NCBI GenBank assembly: GCA_016893485.2
Contig: JAFEKX020000001.1
Location: 1,860,001-1,924,000, forward strand
Source: Streptomyces sp. P3
GTDB taxonomy: Bacteria > Actinomycetota > Actinomycetes > Streptomycetales > Streptomycetaceae
Direction: 5' to 3'
DNA: 64,000 bases
Position numbers and translations under genes: made by a program. Numbering within the stretch: position 1 is the stretch's first letter; every line of letters starts with the position of its first letter. Under the pieces are notes generated by a model. That model was given only the letters and a program-made list of their open reading frames with translations. It was not told the DNA's origin and searched no databases. Below are positions 40,340-51,747 of the stretch, piece by piece.

Positions 40340-40903
40340 TCACCGCTTCCTGCGCACCAGGACCTTCCCGAACCCGAGCTGTCCGGCGATCTCGATCCGC
40401 AGGTCGACCGGGACCCCGGTGCCGGCGGGGCCCCGCGTCTTGATCTTTCCGTAGCCGGTCACCAGGGAGTCGGTGTCGACGACGATGCCCGGCCGGATCA
40501 ACAGGACCAGCTTGCCCAGGTGCATGTCCAGGTCGATGACCAGGGTGTCCTCGGTGATCACCGCCTGGGTGAAGTCGAGTGTCACGTCACCGAGATGGGA
40601 GACGATCTCCAGCCTGCGCGGCACCACCCAGCCGTCTCCGCGCCGCGCCGAACCGCCGCGCTGCTCGATGCGGGCGACGTCCTTGACCTCGGCCGCGACC
40701 GCGCCGGCAGGCACCGGCAGGTCGGCCGTCAGGACCGCCAACTCCCCCAGGGTGCGGGCGGTCAGGGCCGCCTCCACCCGTTCGTCGAGTTCCTCGGCGG
40801 TGAGTCTTCCGTCGCCGGCCGCGCCGGTCAGCACGTCCACGACGCGGTCCCGGTCCGCATGGGAGGCCCGCAATGCGGTCGTGCCCAGCAGCTCACCCGA
40901 CAT
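40340..40903 (-). CDS. DUF1707 domain protein with LiaF-like C-terminus
   Basis: Intact, 187 residues. The N-terminal 60 residues, LRASHADRDRVVDVLTGAAGDGRLTAEELDERV, are the DUF1707 domain common in actinomycetes. The C-terminal half (RRLEIVSHLGDVTLDF, LGKLVLLIRPGIVVDTDSL) resembles the beta-helical domain of LiaF-like proteins, which sense cell-envelope stress. No membrane helix is present. Function is unknown. Confidence 0.82.
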   Translation of the reverse strand: MSGELLGTTALRASHADRDRVVDVLTGAAGDGRLTAEELDERVEAALTARTLGELAVLTADLPVPAGAVAAEVKDVARIEQRGGSARRGDGWVVPRRLEIVSHLGDVTLDFTQAVITEDTLVIDLDMHLGKLVLLIRPGIVVDTDSLVTGYGKIKTRGPAGTGVPVDLRIEIAGQLGFGKVLVRRKR

Positions 40904-40986
40904 ACCCTCACCCCGATCGACGGACTGACGCTATATCGCGTTATACCCCAGGGCGGCCCCCGTCCACCGCCTTCCGTTTCTGGCCC

Positions 40987-40999
40987 TAGGGTGACGCGT
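40987..40999 (+). promoter_or_regulatory. -10 box for leaderless mRNA
   Basis: TAGGGT at 40987-40992 is followed by seven bases and the ATG at 41000. No ribosome site exists, so transcription probably starts at the ATG. Confidence 0.5.
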
Positions 41000-41395
41000 A
41001 TGCAGTCCTACACAATCGGCCAGGCGGCGCGGCTGCTCGGCGTGAGTCCGGACACCGCGCGCCGGTGGGCGGACGCGGGCCGGGTGGCGACCCATCGCGA
41101 CGAGGGCGGGCGCCGGCTCATCAACGGCGTCGACCTGGCCGCGTTCTCCGTCGCGTTGGCCAAGGCCGGCGGCGTCGAGGAGGACACCTCGTACACCTCG
41201 GTGCGCAACGCGTTCCCCGGCATCGTCACCGCGATCAAGCTCGGCGACGTGGCGGCCCAGGTCGAGATCCAGGCGGGCCCGCACCGTCTCGTCTCCCTGC
41301 TGACCCGCGAGGCCGTCGAGGAACTCGGCCTGGAGGTCGGCATGGAGGCCACCGCCCGCGTGAAGTCGACGAACGTGCACATCGACCGGGTATGA
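41000..41395 (+). CDS. HTH-TOBE molybdate-type regulator
   Basis: Intact, 131 residues. The N-terminal 55 residues are an excisionase/MerR-like helix-turn-helix (YTIGQAARLLGVSPDTARRW). The C-terminal 65 residues are a TOBE/Mop domain (SVRNAFPGIVTAIKLGDVAAQVEI, EELGLEVGMEATARVKSTNVHI), which binds molybdate or tungstate. This is the common actinomycete substitute for ModE. The modABC operon 4 kb downstream is its likely target. Confidence 0.9.
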   Translation: MQSYTIGQAARLLGVSPDTARRWADAGRVATHRDEGGRRLINGVDLAAFSVALAKAGGVEEDTSYTSVRNAFPGIVTAIKLGDVAAQVEIQAGPHRLVSLLTREAVEELGLEVGMEATARVKSTNVHIDRV

Positions 41396-41417
41396 CGCGG
41401 GCCGTGGCCTCCGTGTG

Positions 41418-42580
41418 TCACTTGTTGACCGAGTAGGAGTGCGCGCCGGTACCCGCCAACGCGCCCCCGTCCACGATCAGATACTCGTCCCGGATCGGCC
41501 GCCCCGCGAAGAACGCCTCCAGGATCTCCCGCGTGCCCGCCGCGTACCGCGCCTGCGCCGACAGCGACGAACCGGAGATGTGCGGGGTCATCCCGTGGTG
41601 CGGCATGGTGCGCCACGGGTGGTCCGCCGGAGCGGGCTGCGGGAACCACACGTCACCCGCGTACCCCGCCAACTGCCCACTGCGCAGGGGCCCGGTCGAC
41701 CGCGTCCCGGTCCACGATCTTGGCCCGCGCGGTGTTGATGAGATACGCGCCGCGCTTCATCCGCTCCAGCAGCTTGTCGCCGAACAGCCCCCCTCCGTCT
41801 CGGGGTGCAGCGGAGCGTTGATCGTCACGACGTCGCAGTGCGGCACCATGTCCTCGGCGCTCTCGTGCCAGGTCAGCCCCAACTCCCGCTCCACGTCCCC
41901 GGGAAGCCGGTGCCGGTCGGTGTAGTGCAGCTTGACGTCGAAGGGCGCGAGCCGCCGCAGCACCGCGAGCCCGATCCGCCCGGCGGCGACCGTCCCGACG
42001 TGCATGCCTTCGAGGTCGTACGAACGGGCCACGCAGTCCGCGATGTTCCAGCCGCCGTCCAGCACGACCTGGTGGGACGGCAGGTAGTTGCGCACGAGGG
42101 ACAGCGTCATCATCACGACGTGTTCGGCGACGCTGATGCTGTTGCAGTACGTCACCTCGGCAACCGTCACGCCGTGCGAGATCGCCGAGTCGAGGTCGAC
42201 GTGGTCGGAGCCGATGCCGGCGGTGACCGCCAGCTTGAGGTTCTTCGCGGCGGCGATGCGCTCCGGGGTGAGGTACGCGGGCCAGAAAGGCTGCGAGATC
42301 ACGATGTCGGCGTCGACCAGTTCCCGGTCGAAGACCGAGCCCTCGCCGTCCTTGTCGGAGGTGACGACGAGGGTGTGCCCGGCCGCCTCCAGGTAGGCGC
42401 GCAGGCCGAGTTCGCCGGAGACACTGCCGAGGAGCTGCCCCGGGGTGAAGTCGACCGCCTCGGGGGTGGGGTGGTCTGGCCGCCCGGGTAGTGGTCGATC
42501 ACGGGCAGGTCGTCACGGGCGTACGAGGTCGGGTAACCGTCGGTGGGGTCGTCGTACAGGACACAGAGAACCTTGGCCAT
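41418..42580 (-). CDS. fdh: NAD-dependent formate dehydrogenase (frameshifted)
   Basis: About 387 residues, the standard length. It starts [17 protein letters not shown] with GAGGAG upstream. FDH hallmarks: [11 protein letters not shown] near the N-terminus (repaired near 42475), [12 protein letters not shown], the Rossmann motif [29 protein letters not shown], and the catalytic His in [20 protein letters not shown]. Further breaks lie near 41790 and 41680. It oxidises formate to CO2 with NAD+ without metals. It is 102 bases downstream of a LysR gene on the same strand. Confidence 0.93.
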
Positions 42581-42681
42581 GTCGCGGCTCCTCAACTCCG
42601 TTGTCGGAAGGTGGACTTCACGATCCTCGGGGTGAATCGCCGCGGTCAAAGCGAACGTCGCTATGCCTGGATAGCCCGCTT

Positions 42682-43613
42682 CTATGAACGGCCGTCGCCC
42701 AGGTAGGTGTGCAGGAGTTCGTCGAGCGCGTCCGTACGCCCGCCCCCTGGCCACCTTCAACAGGGCCTCCGCCAGGACCGATTGGGGTTCGCTGCGGGCG
42801 ACGACCAGTCCGACCCGGGGACCGTGCGCGGGCCCGTTCAGCGGTACGACCCGCATGCCGTCCGGCACGTCGAACATGTGCAGCCAGGCGTGCGAGATCA
42901 CGCTCGACCAACGGCCGCCCGGCAGCAGCGTGTAGAGCCCGGCGACGCTGTCCGACTCGACCGCCGGGAGGCCGTCGCGCCCTCGGCGGCGAAGCACTCG
43001 TCGATGATGCGGCGGTTGCGCATCCGTGAGTTGAGGAGGCAGAGCGGAAGCGTGGCCGCCTGGGCCCAACTCGCCCTGGGGACAGAGCCGAGCGGCCCGT
43101 CGACCGGGGTCAGCAGGACGTACCGCTCCTCGTAGAGCGGGAAGCGGCGGACGTTGCGGAGCGTGTCGTCGTCGAGGTACGTCATCGCCGCGTCGAGCTC
43201 GAACTCGGCGAGCCCGTGGGTGATGTCGACGGACGCGAGCGACTCCAGGGCGACCCTGGCCTGGGGATGCCGTTCGCAGAACGGTGTCGTGAGGAGGACG
43301 CGGCGGGCAGCGCGGTCGGCACCACCCCGAGGCGCAGCGTGCCGGTCAGTCCGCCCCGCAGCGCGGACAACTCCTGGTGCAGCGCGTCCTGTTCGGCCAG
43401 GATACGGTGTGCCCAGGCGAGCACGACCTCGCCCTCCGGGGTCAGCCCCTCGTACCGTCGGCCCCGCCGCACGATCGGTACGTCCAACTCGTGCTCCAGG
43501 CGCCGGATCGCGGCCGACAGCGAGGGCTGCGAGACATAGCAGGCCGCGGCGGCACGCGCGAAGTGCCGCTCACGGGCGAGCGCGACCAGGTACTCCAGCT
43601 GACGCAGCAGCAC
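42682..43613 (-). CDS. LysR family regulator upstream of fdh (frameshifted)
   Basis: About 310 residues. GTG 43613 with GGGGAGG six bases upstream. N-terminal helix-turn-helix: LLRQLEYLVALARERHFARAA, CYVSQPSLSAAIRRLEHEL. After breaks near 43300, 42978 and 42735 the effector domain is seen (AMTYLDDDTLRNVRRFPLYEE, HMFDVPDGMRVVPLNGPAHG) to LHTYLGDGRS. The layout, LysR directly upstream of fdh in the same direction, is unusual for LysR but suggests that it controls formate dehydrogenase. Confidence 0.87.
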
Positions 43614-43654
43614 GCCCAACCTCCCCTGGAACGCCGGAACGTAGAACGTGCAGG

Positions 43655-44215
43655 TTAGGCGCTCTCCGTCCGGCGCAACAGGGCCGCCCACAGGTCGAGG
43701 CGGTCGTAGAGGCGGGAGAGGTCGCGGCCGGTGACATGCTCGACGCGGCCGATGCGGTAGTGGACGGTGTTGACGTGCGGATGCGGCGCCTCCGCCGTCC
43801 GCGCCCAGGAGCCGTCGCCAACAGGACGGCGTTGGACCGCAGTTCACCGAGCACGGTCCGGCTGCAGGCGGTACGGATCTCCGCCGGGACCCCGGTGAGC
43901 AGCGCGTCGGGTCCCGTGAGTGCCGAGGCGTCCGCGAGCGCGCAACCGCCCGGCCCGGCGGTGCTCCGCGCCGAGGCAAGGCCCTAACGCGCTTCCGCCA
44001 AGGCCCCGTTGACCGCCTGGGCGATGTCGACGGGGGCGCCGGTACCGCCGTAGAGCGGCACTCCGCTCCCGGCGGCGGCGACAGGCGACCAGACGTCCCG
44101 CAGCGCCCCGACTTCCACCCCGCCCACGACCGCGAACGCGGTGCCGTCCGCCGGCCGCCCGACAGCGCCCTGCCCCGCGTGCGCGACCACCTCGGCCAAC
44201 GCCCCCTCCGCCGGC
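43655..44215 (-). pseudogene. C-terminal part of PucR-type purine regulator
   Basis: The remains read DGTAFAVVGGVEVGALRDVW, VPLYGGTGAPVDIAQ, then an in-frame TAG at 43984-43986 where the family has a Tyr (EARYALASAR), then LASARSTAG and a C-terminal helix-turn-helix HVNTVHYRIGRVEHVTGRDL, ending at TAA 43655. The N-terminal half of PucR is missing; opposite-strand xanthine dehydrogenase remains begin where it should be. A further frame break lies near 43820. PucR proteins activate purine catabolism genes, which matches the neighbouring wreck. Confidence 0.7.
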
Positions 44216-44555
44216 CCGGCCCTGCGCGCCTCCCGGGCCCTCGCTGACCACCTGCTCGACTTCGCCGCCGCCCATCTCCAACTCCCGTGCGCCGAGGGAC
44301 ACTTCGGCGGGACTCCGCGCTCGGTGGCCTTCAACGCGCAGTGGTTCAGGGTCCCCGTGGACCCGGACACGGGCGAGATCCGCATCCTGCGCCGTGCGCA
44401 CGCGGCCGACGCGGGCAAGGTGATGAGCGAGAGCCCCTTCAACCCGGGTCGCGCCCGCCTTCGCCCACGCGCTGCGGGACGCAACGGGCGTGCGCTTCAC
44501 CGTACTTCCGCTGACCCGAGACCGGGTGTGGCGGGCACTGGTGGAATCGTCCGGT
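44200..44555 (+). pseudogene. xanthine dehydrogenase molybdopterin-subunit remnant
   Basis: Fragments typical of the C-terminal third of XdhA-type subunits are strung together: RALADHLLDFAAAHL, SVAFNAQWFRVPVDPDTGEI, RRAHAADAG, then directly MSESPFNP, which in intact proteins lies some 50 residues later, and after a frame shift FAHALRDATGVRFTVLPLTR. The 5' two-thirds are gone. Such internal deletions cannot be single-base errors, so this is a true remnant. Confidence 0.72.
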
Positions 44556-44984
44556 ACCCCCGTCCACGCGTATCGCCCTGATCCCGCTGATGTGCCGGGC
44601 CCCGCAGCGGTCCTGGGGCAGCACCAGTTGCGGTCCTGCGCGGTCGAGCGGAGTGTCGTCGATGCTGACAGCGAGCAGAACAGGGGCATGAGCGAAGTCG
44701 GGGTCGATCTCGGCCCAGGACAGCAGCGCGTGGTGCCCGTCCGCTCCGCCGACCGCGATGAGGAAGCGCAGCCGGTCCTTGCGGCGGGCGGGGTCGAAGC
44801 CGGGGCCCGCCGAGGACAGGACGTCGTAGAGACGAGGTCCTTCGAAGCGGTGCGCCTGGGTGCCGCTGGTGGCGCACTCGAAGCTGACCCGCACCCGGTG
44901 CTGCGGCCAGCCGAGCAGGTCGGGCACGGTCAGCCGGGCGGGGCGGGCCAGGTCTCCGGTCAGGTCGAGCTGCGCGAGCGTCAC
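44439..44984 (-). CDS. sulfite-oxidase-like molybdopterin-binding protein
   Basis: The frame opens at 44984: MTLAQLDLTGDLARPARLTV. The molybdopterin oxidoreductase fold of the YedY/sulfite oxidase type is indicated by RVSFECATSGTQAHRFEGPRLYDVL (with the Cys that ligates Mo) and PQLVLPQDRCGARHISGIRAI. It is short (about 140 residues of recognisable sequence), and the tail after ~44565 overlaps the opposite-strand xdh remnant, so the true end is probably earlier than 44439. Redox role with Mo cofactor is expected; divergent from modA. Confidence 0.72.
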   Translation of the reverse strand: MTLAQLDLTGDLARPARLTVPDLLGWPQHRVRVSFECATSGTQAHRFEGPRLYDVLSSAGPGFDPARRKDRLRFLIAVGGADGHHALLSWAEIDPDFAHAPVLLAVSIDDTPLDRAGPQLVLPQDRCGARHISGIRAIRVDGGTGRFHQCPPHPVSGQRKYGEAHARCVPQRVGEGGRDPG

Positions 44985-45203
44985 GAGCCATCACCTCCCG
45001 GAATGTGGTACCCGGACGGCCCTCCCGTACAAACGCACATGCGCACCCCGCAAGCCGAGAGCGCAGCTCATGCGATGCGACAAGAGACTTATGCCTCGCA
45101 GATGCGGCAGTATCATCGCGGCACGGCCGTTGCGGCCGGGCAGGGCGCGACGAACTTCTGTCAGCAGAAGATCTCTTACCAGCAGAATCAGAGGAGTAGA
45201 ACC
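44985..45203. promoter_or_regulatory. leader of modABC with inverted repeat
   Basis: 219 bases between divergent Mo-related genes. CTTCTG-TCAG-CAGAAG (45155-45170) is a perfect 6-base inverted repeat 34 bases before the modA start, and may be an operator for the HTH-TOBE protein or a leader hairpin. The repeated GATGCG words around 45074 and 45110 are a second candidate. Confidence 0.4.
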
Positions 45204-46027
45204 GTGATGACCCGTTCCGCGCGTCGGACCCGCCGGACCCTGCAGGTGGCCGGTGCGGGAGCCGCCGCGCTGCTGGCCCTGAGCGCCTGCTCCTCCAGCG
45301 ACGACTCGTCCTCCTCGAAGTCCGACTCCTCGGCCTCCGCGTCCCCGAAGCCGTCCGGCACCGTCACCGTGTTCGCCGCCGCCTCGCTCCAGGAGTCGTT
45401 CACGACCCTGGGCAAGGAGTTCGAGAAGGCGCACCCGGGCACCAGGGTCACCTTCAACTTCGGCGGTAGCGACACCCTCGCGGCCAGCATCACGGGCGGC
45501 GCCCCGGCCGACGTGTTCGCCGCCGCGAGCCCCAAGACCATGGCGATCGTGACGGACAAGGGCGACGGCGTCGGCACGCCGGCCACGTTCGTCCGCAACC
45601 AGCTGGAGATCGCCACCCTGCCGGGCAACCCCGACAAGGTGACCTCCCTGAAGGACCTCACGAGGTCCTCGCTGAAGGTCGTGCTCTGCGACAAGACGGT
45701 GCCGTGCGGCGCGGCGGCCCAAAGGCGCTCACCGCGAGCAAGTTGAAGCTCACCCCGGTGTCGTACGAGGCGGACGTCAAGTCCGCGCTCAACAAGGTGG
45801 TGCTGAAGGAGGCCGACGCCGCGGTCGTCTACAAGACCGATGTGCACGCGGCCGGCAGCAAGGTGGAGGGCGTGGAGTTCCCCGAGTCCGTCAACGCGAT
45901 CAACGACTACCCGATCGTCCTCCTGAAGAACGCGCCGAACGCGGTCGCCGCCAAGGCGTTCATCGCGCTGGTGCAGTCCGCCGAGGGCCAGAAGGTGCTG
46001 TCCGCCGCGGGCTTCCTCAAGCCGTGA
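45204..46027 (+). CDS. modA: ModA molybdate-binding lipoprotein (frameshifted)
   Basis: About 274 residues from GTG 45204 (GAGGAG seven bases upstream; the next codon is ATG). Signal with twin basic stretch and lipobox LSAC, then a Ser-rich linker. The ModA fold starts TVTVFAAASLQESFTTLGKEFEK, with NFGGSDTLAASITGGAPADVFAAAS holding oxyanion-binding Ser/Ala backbone positions. A base is missing near 45718; the rest ends QKVLSAAGFLKP. Captures molybdate for ModBC. Its stop overlaps the modB start. Confidence 0.95.
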
Positions 46028-46879
46028 CCCTGCCCGACACCTCCGACGTCGCGGCCGAGACCCTCAAGGGCGGGCCGCGGCGTCGCCGCGTCCGGATGAC
46101 GGGACGGGGGTGCCGCTCCCCCTCCTGCTGCCCGCACTCGTAGGGCTGGCATTCCTTCTCCTCCCCTGATCGCCCTTCTCGTACGGGCCCCTTGGCGCTC
46201 CCTCCCGTCCCAGCTGACCAGCACGCAGGTCTGGCAGGCGCTCCAGTTGTCCCTGTTCAGCGCGACGGCGGCGACGGTCGTGAGCCTGGTCCTGGGCGTC
46301 CCGCTGGCCTGGGTCCTGGCCCGCACGGAGTTCCCCGGCCGAGGTTTCCTCCGCGCCCTGGTGACCCTCCCGCTGGTCCTGCCCCCGGTGGTGGGAGGCG
46401 TGGCACTCCTGTTGGCCCTCGGCCGCAACGGCGTCGTAGGCCAGTGGCTGGACTCCTGGTTCGGCATCACCCTCCCCTTCACCACGACCGGCGTCGTGGT
46501 CGCGGGAGGCGTTCGTGGCGATGCCGTTCCTCGTCATCAGCGTCGAGGGCACCCTGCGTGCCGCGGACCCCCGCTACGAGGAGGCCGCCCAGACCCTCGG
46601 CGCCTCGCGCTTCACCGCGTTCCGCCGGGTCACGCTCCCCCTGATCGCCCCGGGCGTCGCCGCGGGGCGGTCCTCGCCTGGGCCCGCGCCCTGGGCGAGT
46701 TCGGCGCGACGATCACCTTCGCCGGCAACTTCCCCGGCCGCACCCAGACGATGCCCCTGGCGGTCTACCTGGCCCTACAGAACGACCCCGAGGCGGCCAT
46801 CGCCCTGAGCCTGGTCCTGCTGGCCGTGTCGATCGCGGTCCTGGCAGGCCTACGGGACCGCTGGATGACCACGTCATGA
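46024..46879 (+). CDS. modB: ModB molybdate permease (frameshifted)
   Basis: About 285 residues. GTG 46024 overlaps the modA stop (GTGA). Five to six helices begin with LPLLLPALVGLAFLLLPLIA; VSLVLGVPLAWVLARTEFPG and LPLVLPPVVGGVALLLALG follow, then the ABC-permease EAA loop EEAAQTLGASRFTAFRRVTLP and ARALGEFGATITFAGN. Frame breaks lie near 46112, 46170, 46505 and 46667. It forms the membrane channel for molybdate with ModC. Confidence 0.92.
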
Positions 46880-46928
46880 CCAACTCCCCTACCCGCGCCC
46901 GCACATCGGCCCCCTGGACACGCCCGTC

Positions 46929-48007
46929 ATGACCGACACCAAGCCCTACGACCCCGAACTCCCCGGCGCCCAGGGCCTGGACGCCCACCTCGTCGTGGAC
47001 CGCGGCACGTTCCGCCTGGACGTGGAGCTGACGGCCGCCCCCGGAGACGTCGTAGCCCTGCTCGGCCCGAACGGCGCGGGCAAGACCACAGCGCTCCGCG
47101 CACTCGCGGGCCTGGCCCGCCTGACGGACGGTCACCTACGGCTGGACGGCGCGGAGTTGGACGGCACACCACCGGAGTCCCGCCCGGTGGGAGTCGTCTT
47201 CCAGGACTACCTGCTGTTCCCCCACCTCACCGCCCTCGACAACGTCGGCTTCGGCCCCCGCTGCCAGGGCGCGACCAAGGCGGAGTCCCGCGCGGTGGCC
47301 GCCGAGTGGCTGGACAGGATGGGCCTCGCCGAGCACGCGTCCGCCAAGCCCCGCCGACTCTCCGGCGGCCAGGCCCAACGCGTCGCCGTGGCAAGGGCGT
47401 TGGCCACCCGCCCCCGCCTGCTCCTCCTGGACGAACCGCTAGCAGCCCTGGACGCCCGCACCCGCTTGGACGTACGGGCCCAACTCCGCCGCCACCTGGC
47501 CGAGTTCGAGGCGGTGGCCGTCCTGGTCACCCACGATCCCCTGGACGCCATGGTGCTGGCCGACCGCCTGGTCGTGATCGAACAGGGCACGATCGTCCAG
47601 GAGGGCACCCCGGCCGACATCGCCCGCCACCCACGCACGGACTACATCGCCCAACTGGTGGGCCTCAACCTCTACAAGGGCCGAGCAAACGGCCACCAGG
47701 TCGTCCTGGACTCGGGCCCCACGATCACCACGACCGAGGACCTCCAGGGCGAGGCCTTCGTAGCCTTCCCACCCAGCGGAGTCACCCTCTTCCGCACCCG
47801 CCCCACCGACACCAGCGCCCGCAACCTCTGGCACTGCGAGGTAGCGGGCCTGGAATCCCACGGCGACCAGATCCGCGCCGACCTGACCGGCGAACTCCCC
47901 TGACCGCCGACCTGACAACAGCCGCAGCGGCGGAACTGGACCTACACCAGGGCGCACCGATCTGGGCAACGGTAAAGGCAACCCAGACCCACGCGTACCC
48001 GGCCTGA
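46929..48007 (+). CDS. modC: ModC molybdate ATPase (frameshifted at end)
   Basis: About 359 residues. The ATG at 46876 that overlaps modB runs into a stop after 19 codons, so ATG 46929 is chosen. Walker [11 protein letters not shown]-loop [11 protein letters not shown], signature [15 protein letters not shown], Walker [13 protein letters not shown], and switch His in VTHDPLDAM are complete. The C-terminal 100 residues are a TOBE/Mop domain. A base is lost near 47900, close to the end; the family-like tail runs to TGA 48007. Confidence 0.93.
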
Positions 48008-48029
48008 GCTAGAGGTTCGCGGCTCTGCA

Positions 48030-48090
48030 GCGCCCCGAAAGGGGCGCGGGGAACTGCGCGACCAGCCACAGCGCACCCGCGCCCAACATC
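48030..48090. repeat. dispersed Streptomyces intergenic repeat, copy 2
   Basis: GCCCCgaaaGGGGC hairpin followed by GCGGGGAACTGCGCGACCAG and a CACCCGCGCCC tail, matching copy 1 at 37366. It lies between the convergent modC and gcvP genes and may terminate both. Confidence 0.78.
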
Positions 48091-48109
48091 CGGCCTACAA
48101 GCGGACCAC

Positions 48110-50987
<2,878 letters not shown>

Positions 50988-51044
50988 TACGGAGGCCTCC
51001 TGGTCAGACACGACCTTCGAGGGACACCACGGCGGTGGGGTGCC

Positions 51045-51258
51045 CGGACGGCCTCCCCCTCTGTCATCTCAACCTGAGAGCTTCACCGGGCATCCCGAAG
51101 GCGCCCGGCTTTCACCGTCGGTGAGAGCGGGAGCCGTCGTCGGCACCCGCCCTGCTTTCCAGAGTGACCTCGTCCGTGCGGTACGTGAGCCTGAGAGATT
51201 CCGGGGAGGATTTGCTCCTTCGGCGCCTCCGATGAAGTCTGGAGGACTCTCCCGCACG
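51045..51258 (-). promoter_or_regulatory. tandem glycine riboswitch
   Basis: On the minus strand, aptamer 1 has GCGGGAGAGTCC, GCGCCGAAGGAGCAA and CTCTCAGGC near 51257-51170. Aptamer 2 follows at about 51150-51045 with GGTGAAAGCC, a closed hairpin, GAAGCTCTCAGGT and GACAGAGGGGGAG. These are the conserved blocks of the gcvT-type glycine riboswitch (RF00504). It lies 58 bases before the gcvP start. Confidence 0.93.
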
Positions 51259-51377
51259 GGGTCAGCAGCCGCTGGCCAGCCTACCAGCGAGCACTAGAGC
51301 CCGGCTTTCGAGTGGCCACCGGCCTGAATGTGCTCTTTGTAGTGTCTACGGATGAGTTGCGACCAGGAGGAGGGCCC

Positions 51378-51747
51378 GTGCAGACCGATATCGATCCGCG
51401 CAACCTGATCGGCCGCAAGGCGTTCGACCGCACCGGCGCCAAGATCGGCACGATCGACGAGGTCTACCTCGACGACGCGACCGGCGCACCGGAGTGGGCG
51501 GCCATACGCACCGGCCTGTTCTCCAGAGACGCCTTCGTCCCCTGGAGCCCAGCGAACTGATCGAGGGCACGCTCCACATCCCCTACGACCGCTCCCTGAT
51601 CAAGGACGCCCCCGACTTCGGAGTCGGCCGCCACCTCTCCCCGACCAGGAACTCCAGCTCTACCACCACTACGGCCTCGACGTGGCCCCGCCTCCGTCCC
51701 TCCCGGACCACGACTTCGGCAAGCTGGCGGGCTCGGAAGACAGCTGA
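51378..51747 (+). CDS. PRC-barrel domain protein (frameshifted)
   Basis: About 122 residues. GTG 51378 follows AGGAGGAGG. MQTDIDPRNLIGRKAFDRTGAK-type sequence with IGTIDEVYLDDATGAPEWAAI is a PRC-barrel; after one-base losses near 51547 and 51642 it reads EPSELIEGTLHIPYDRSLI and ends [13 protein letters not shown] then [13 protein letters not shown]-barrels bind proteins or RNA surfaces. Its role is unknown. Its 3' end overlaps the C-terminal tail of dinB on the other strand. Confidence 0.85.

Noticed and set aside
46876..46932. ATG overlapping the modB stop as modC start
   Set aside because: It reads into TGA after 19 codons; the ABC ATPase begins in another frame at 46929. A frame error cannot be excluded.
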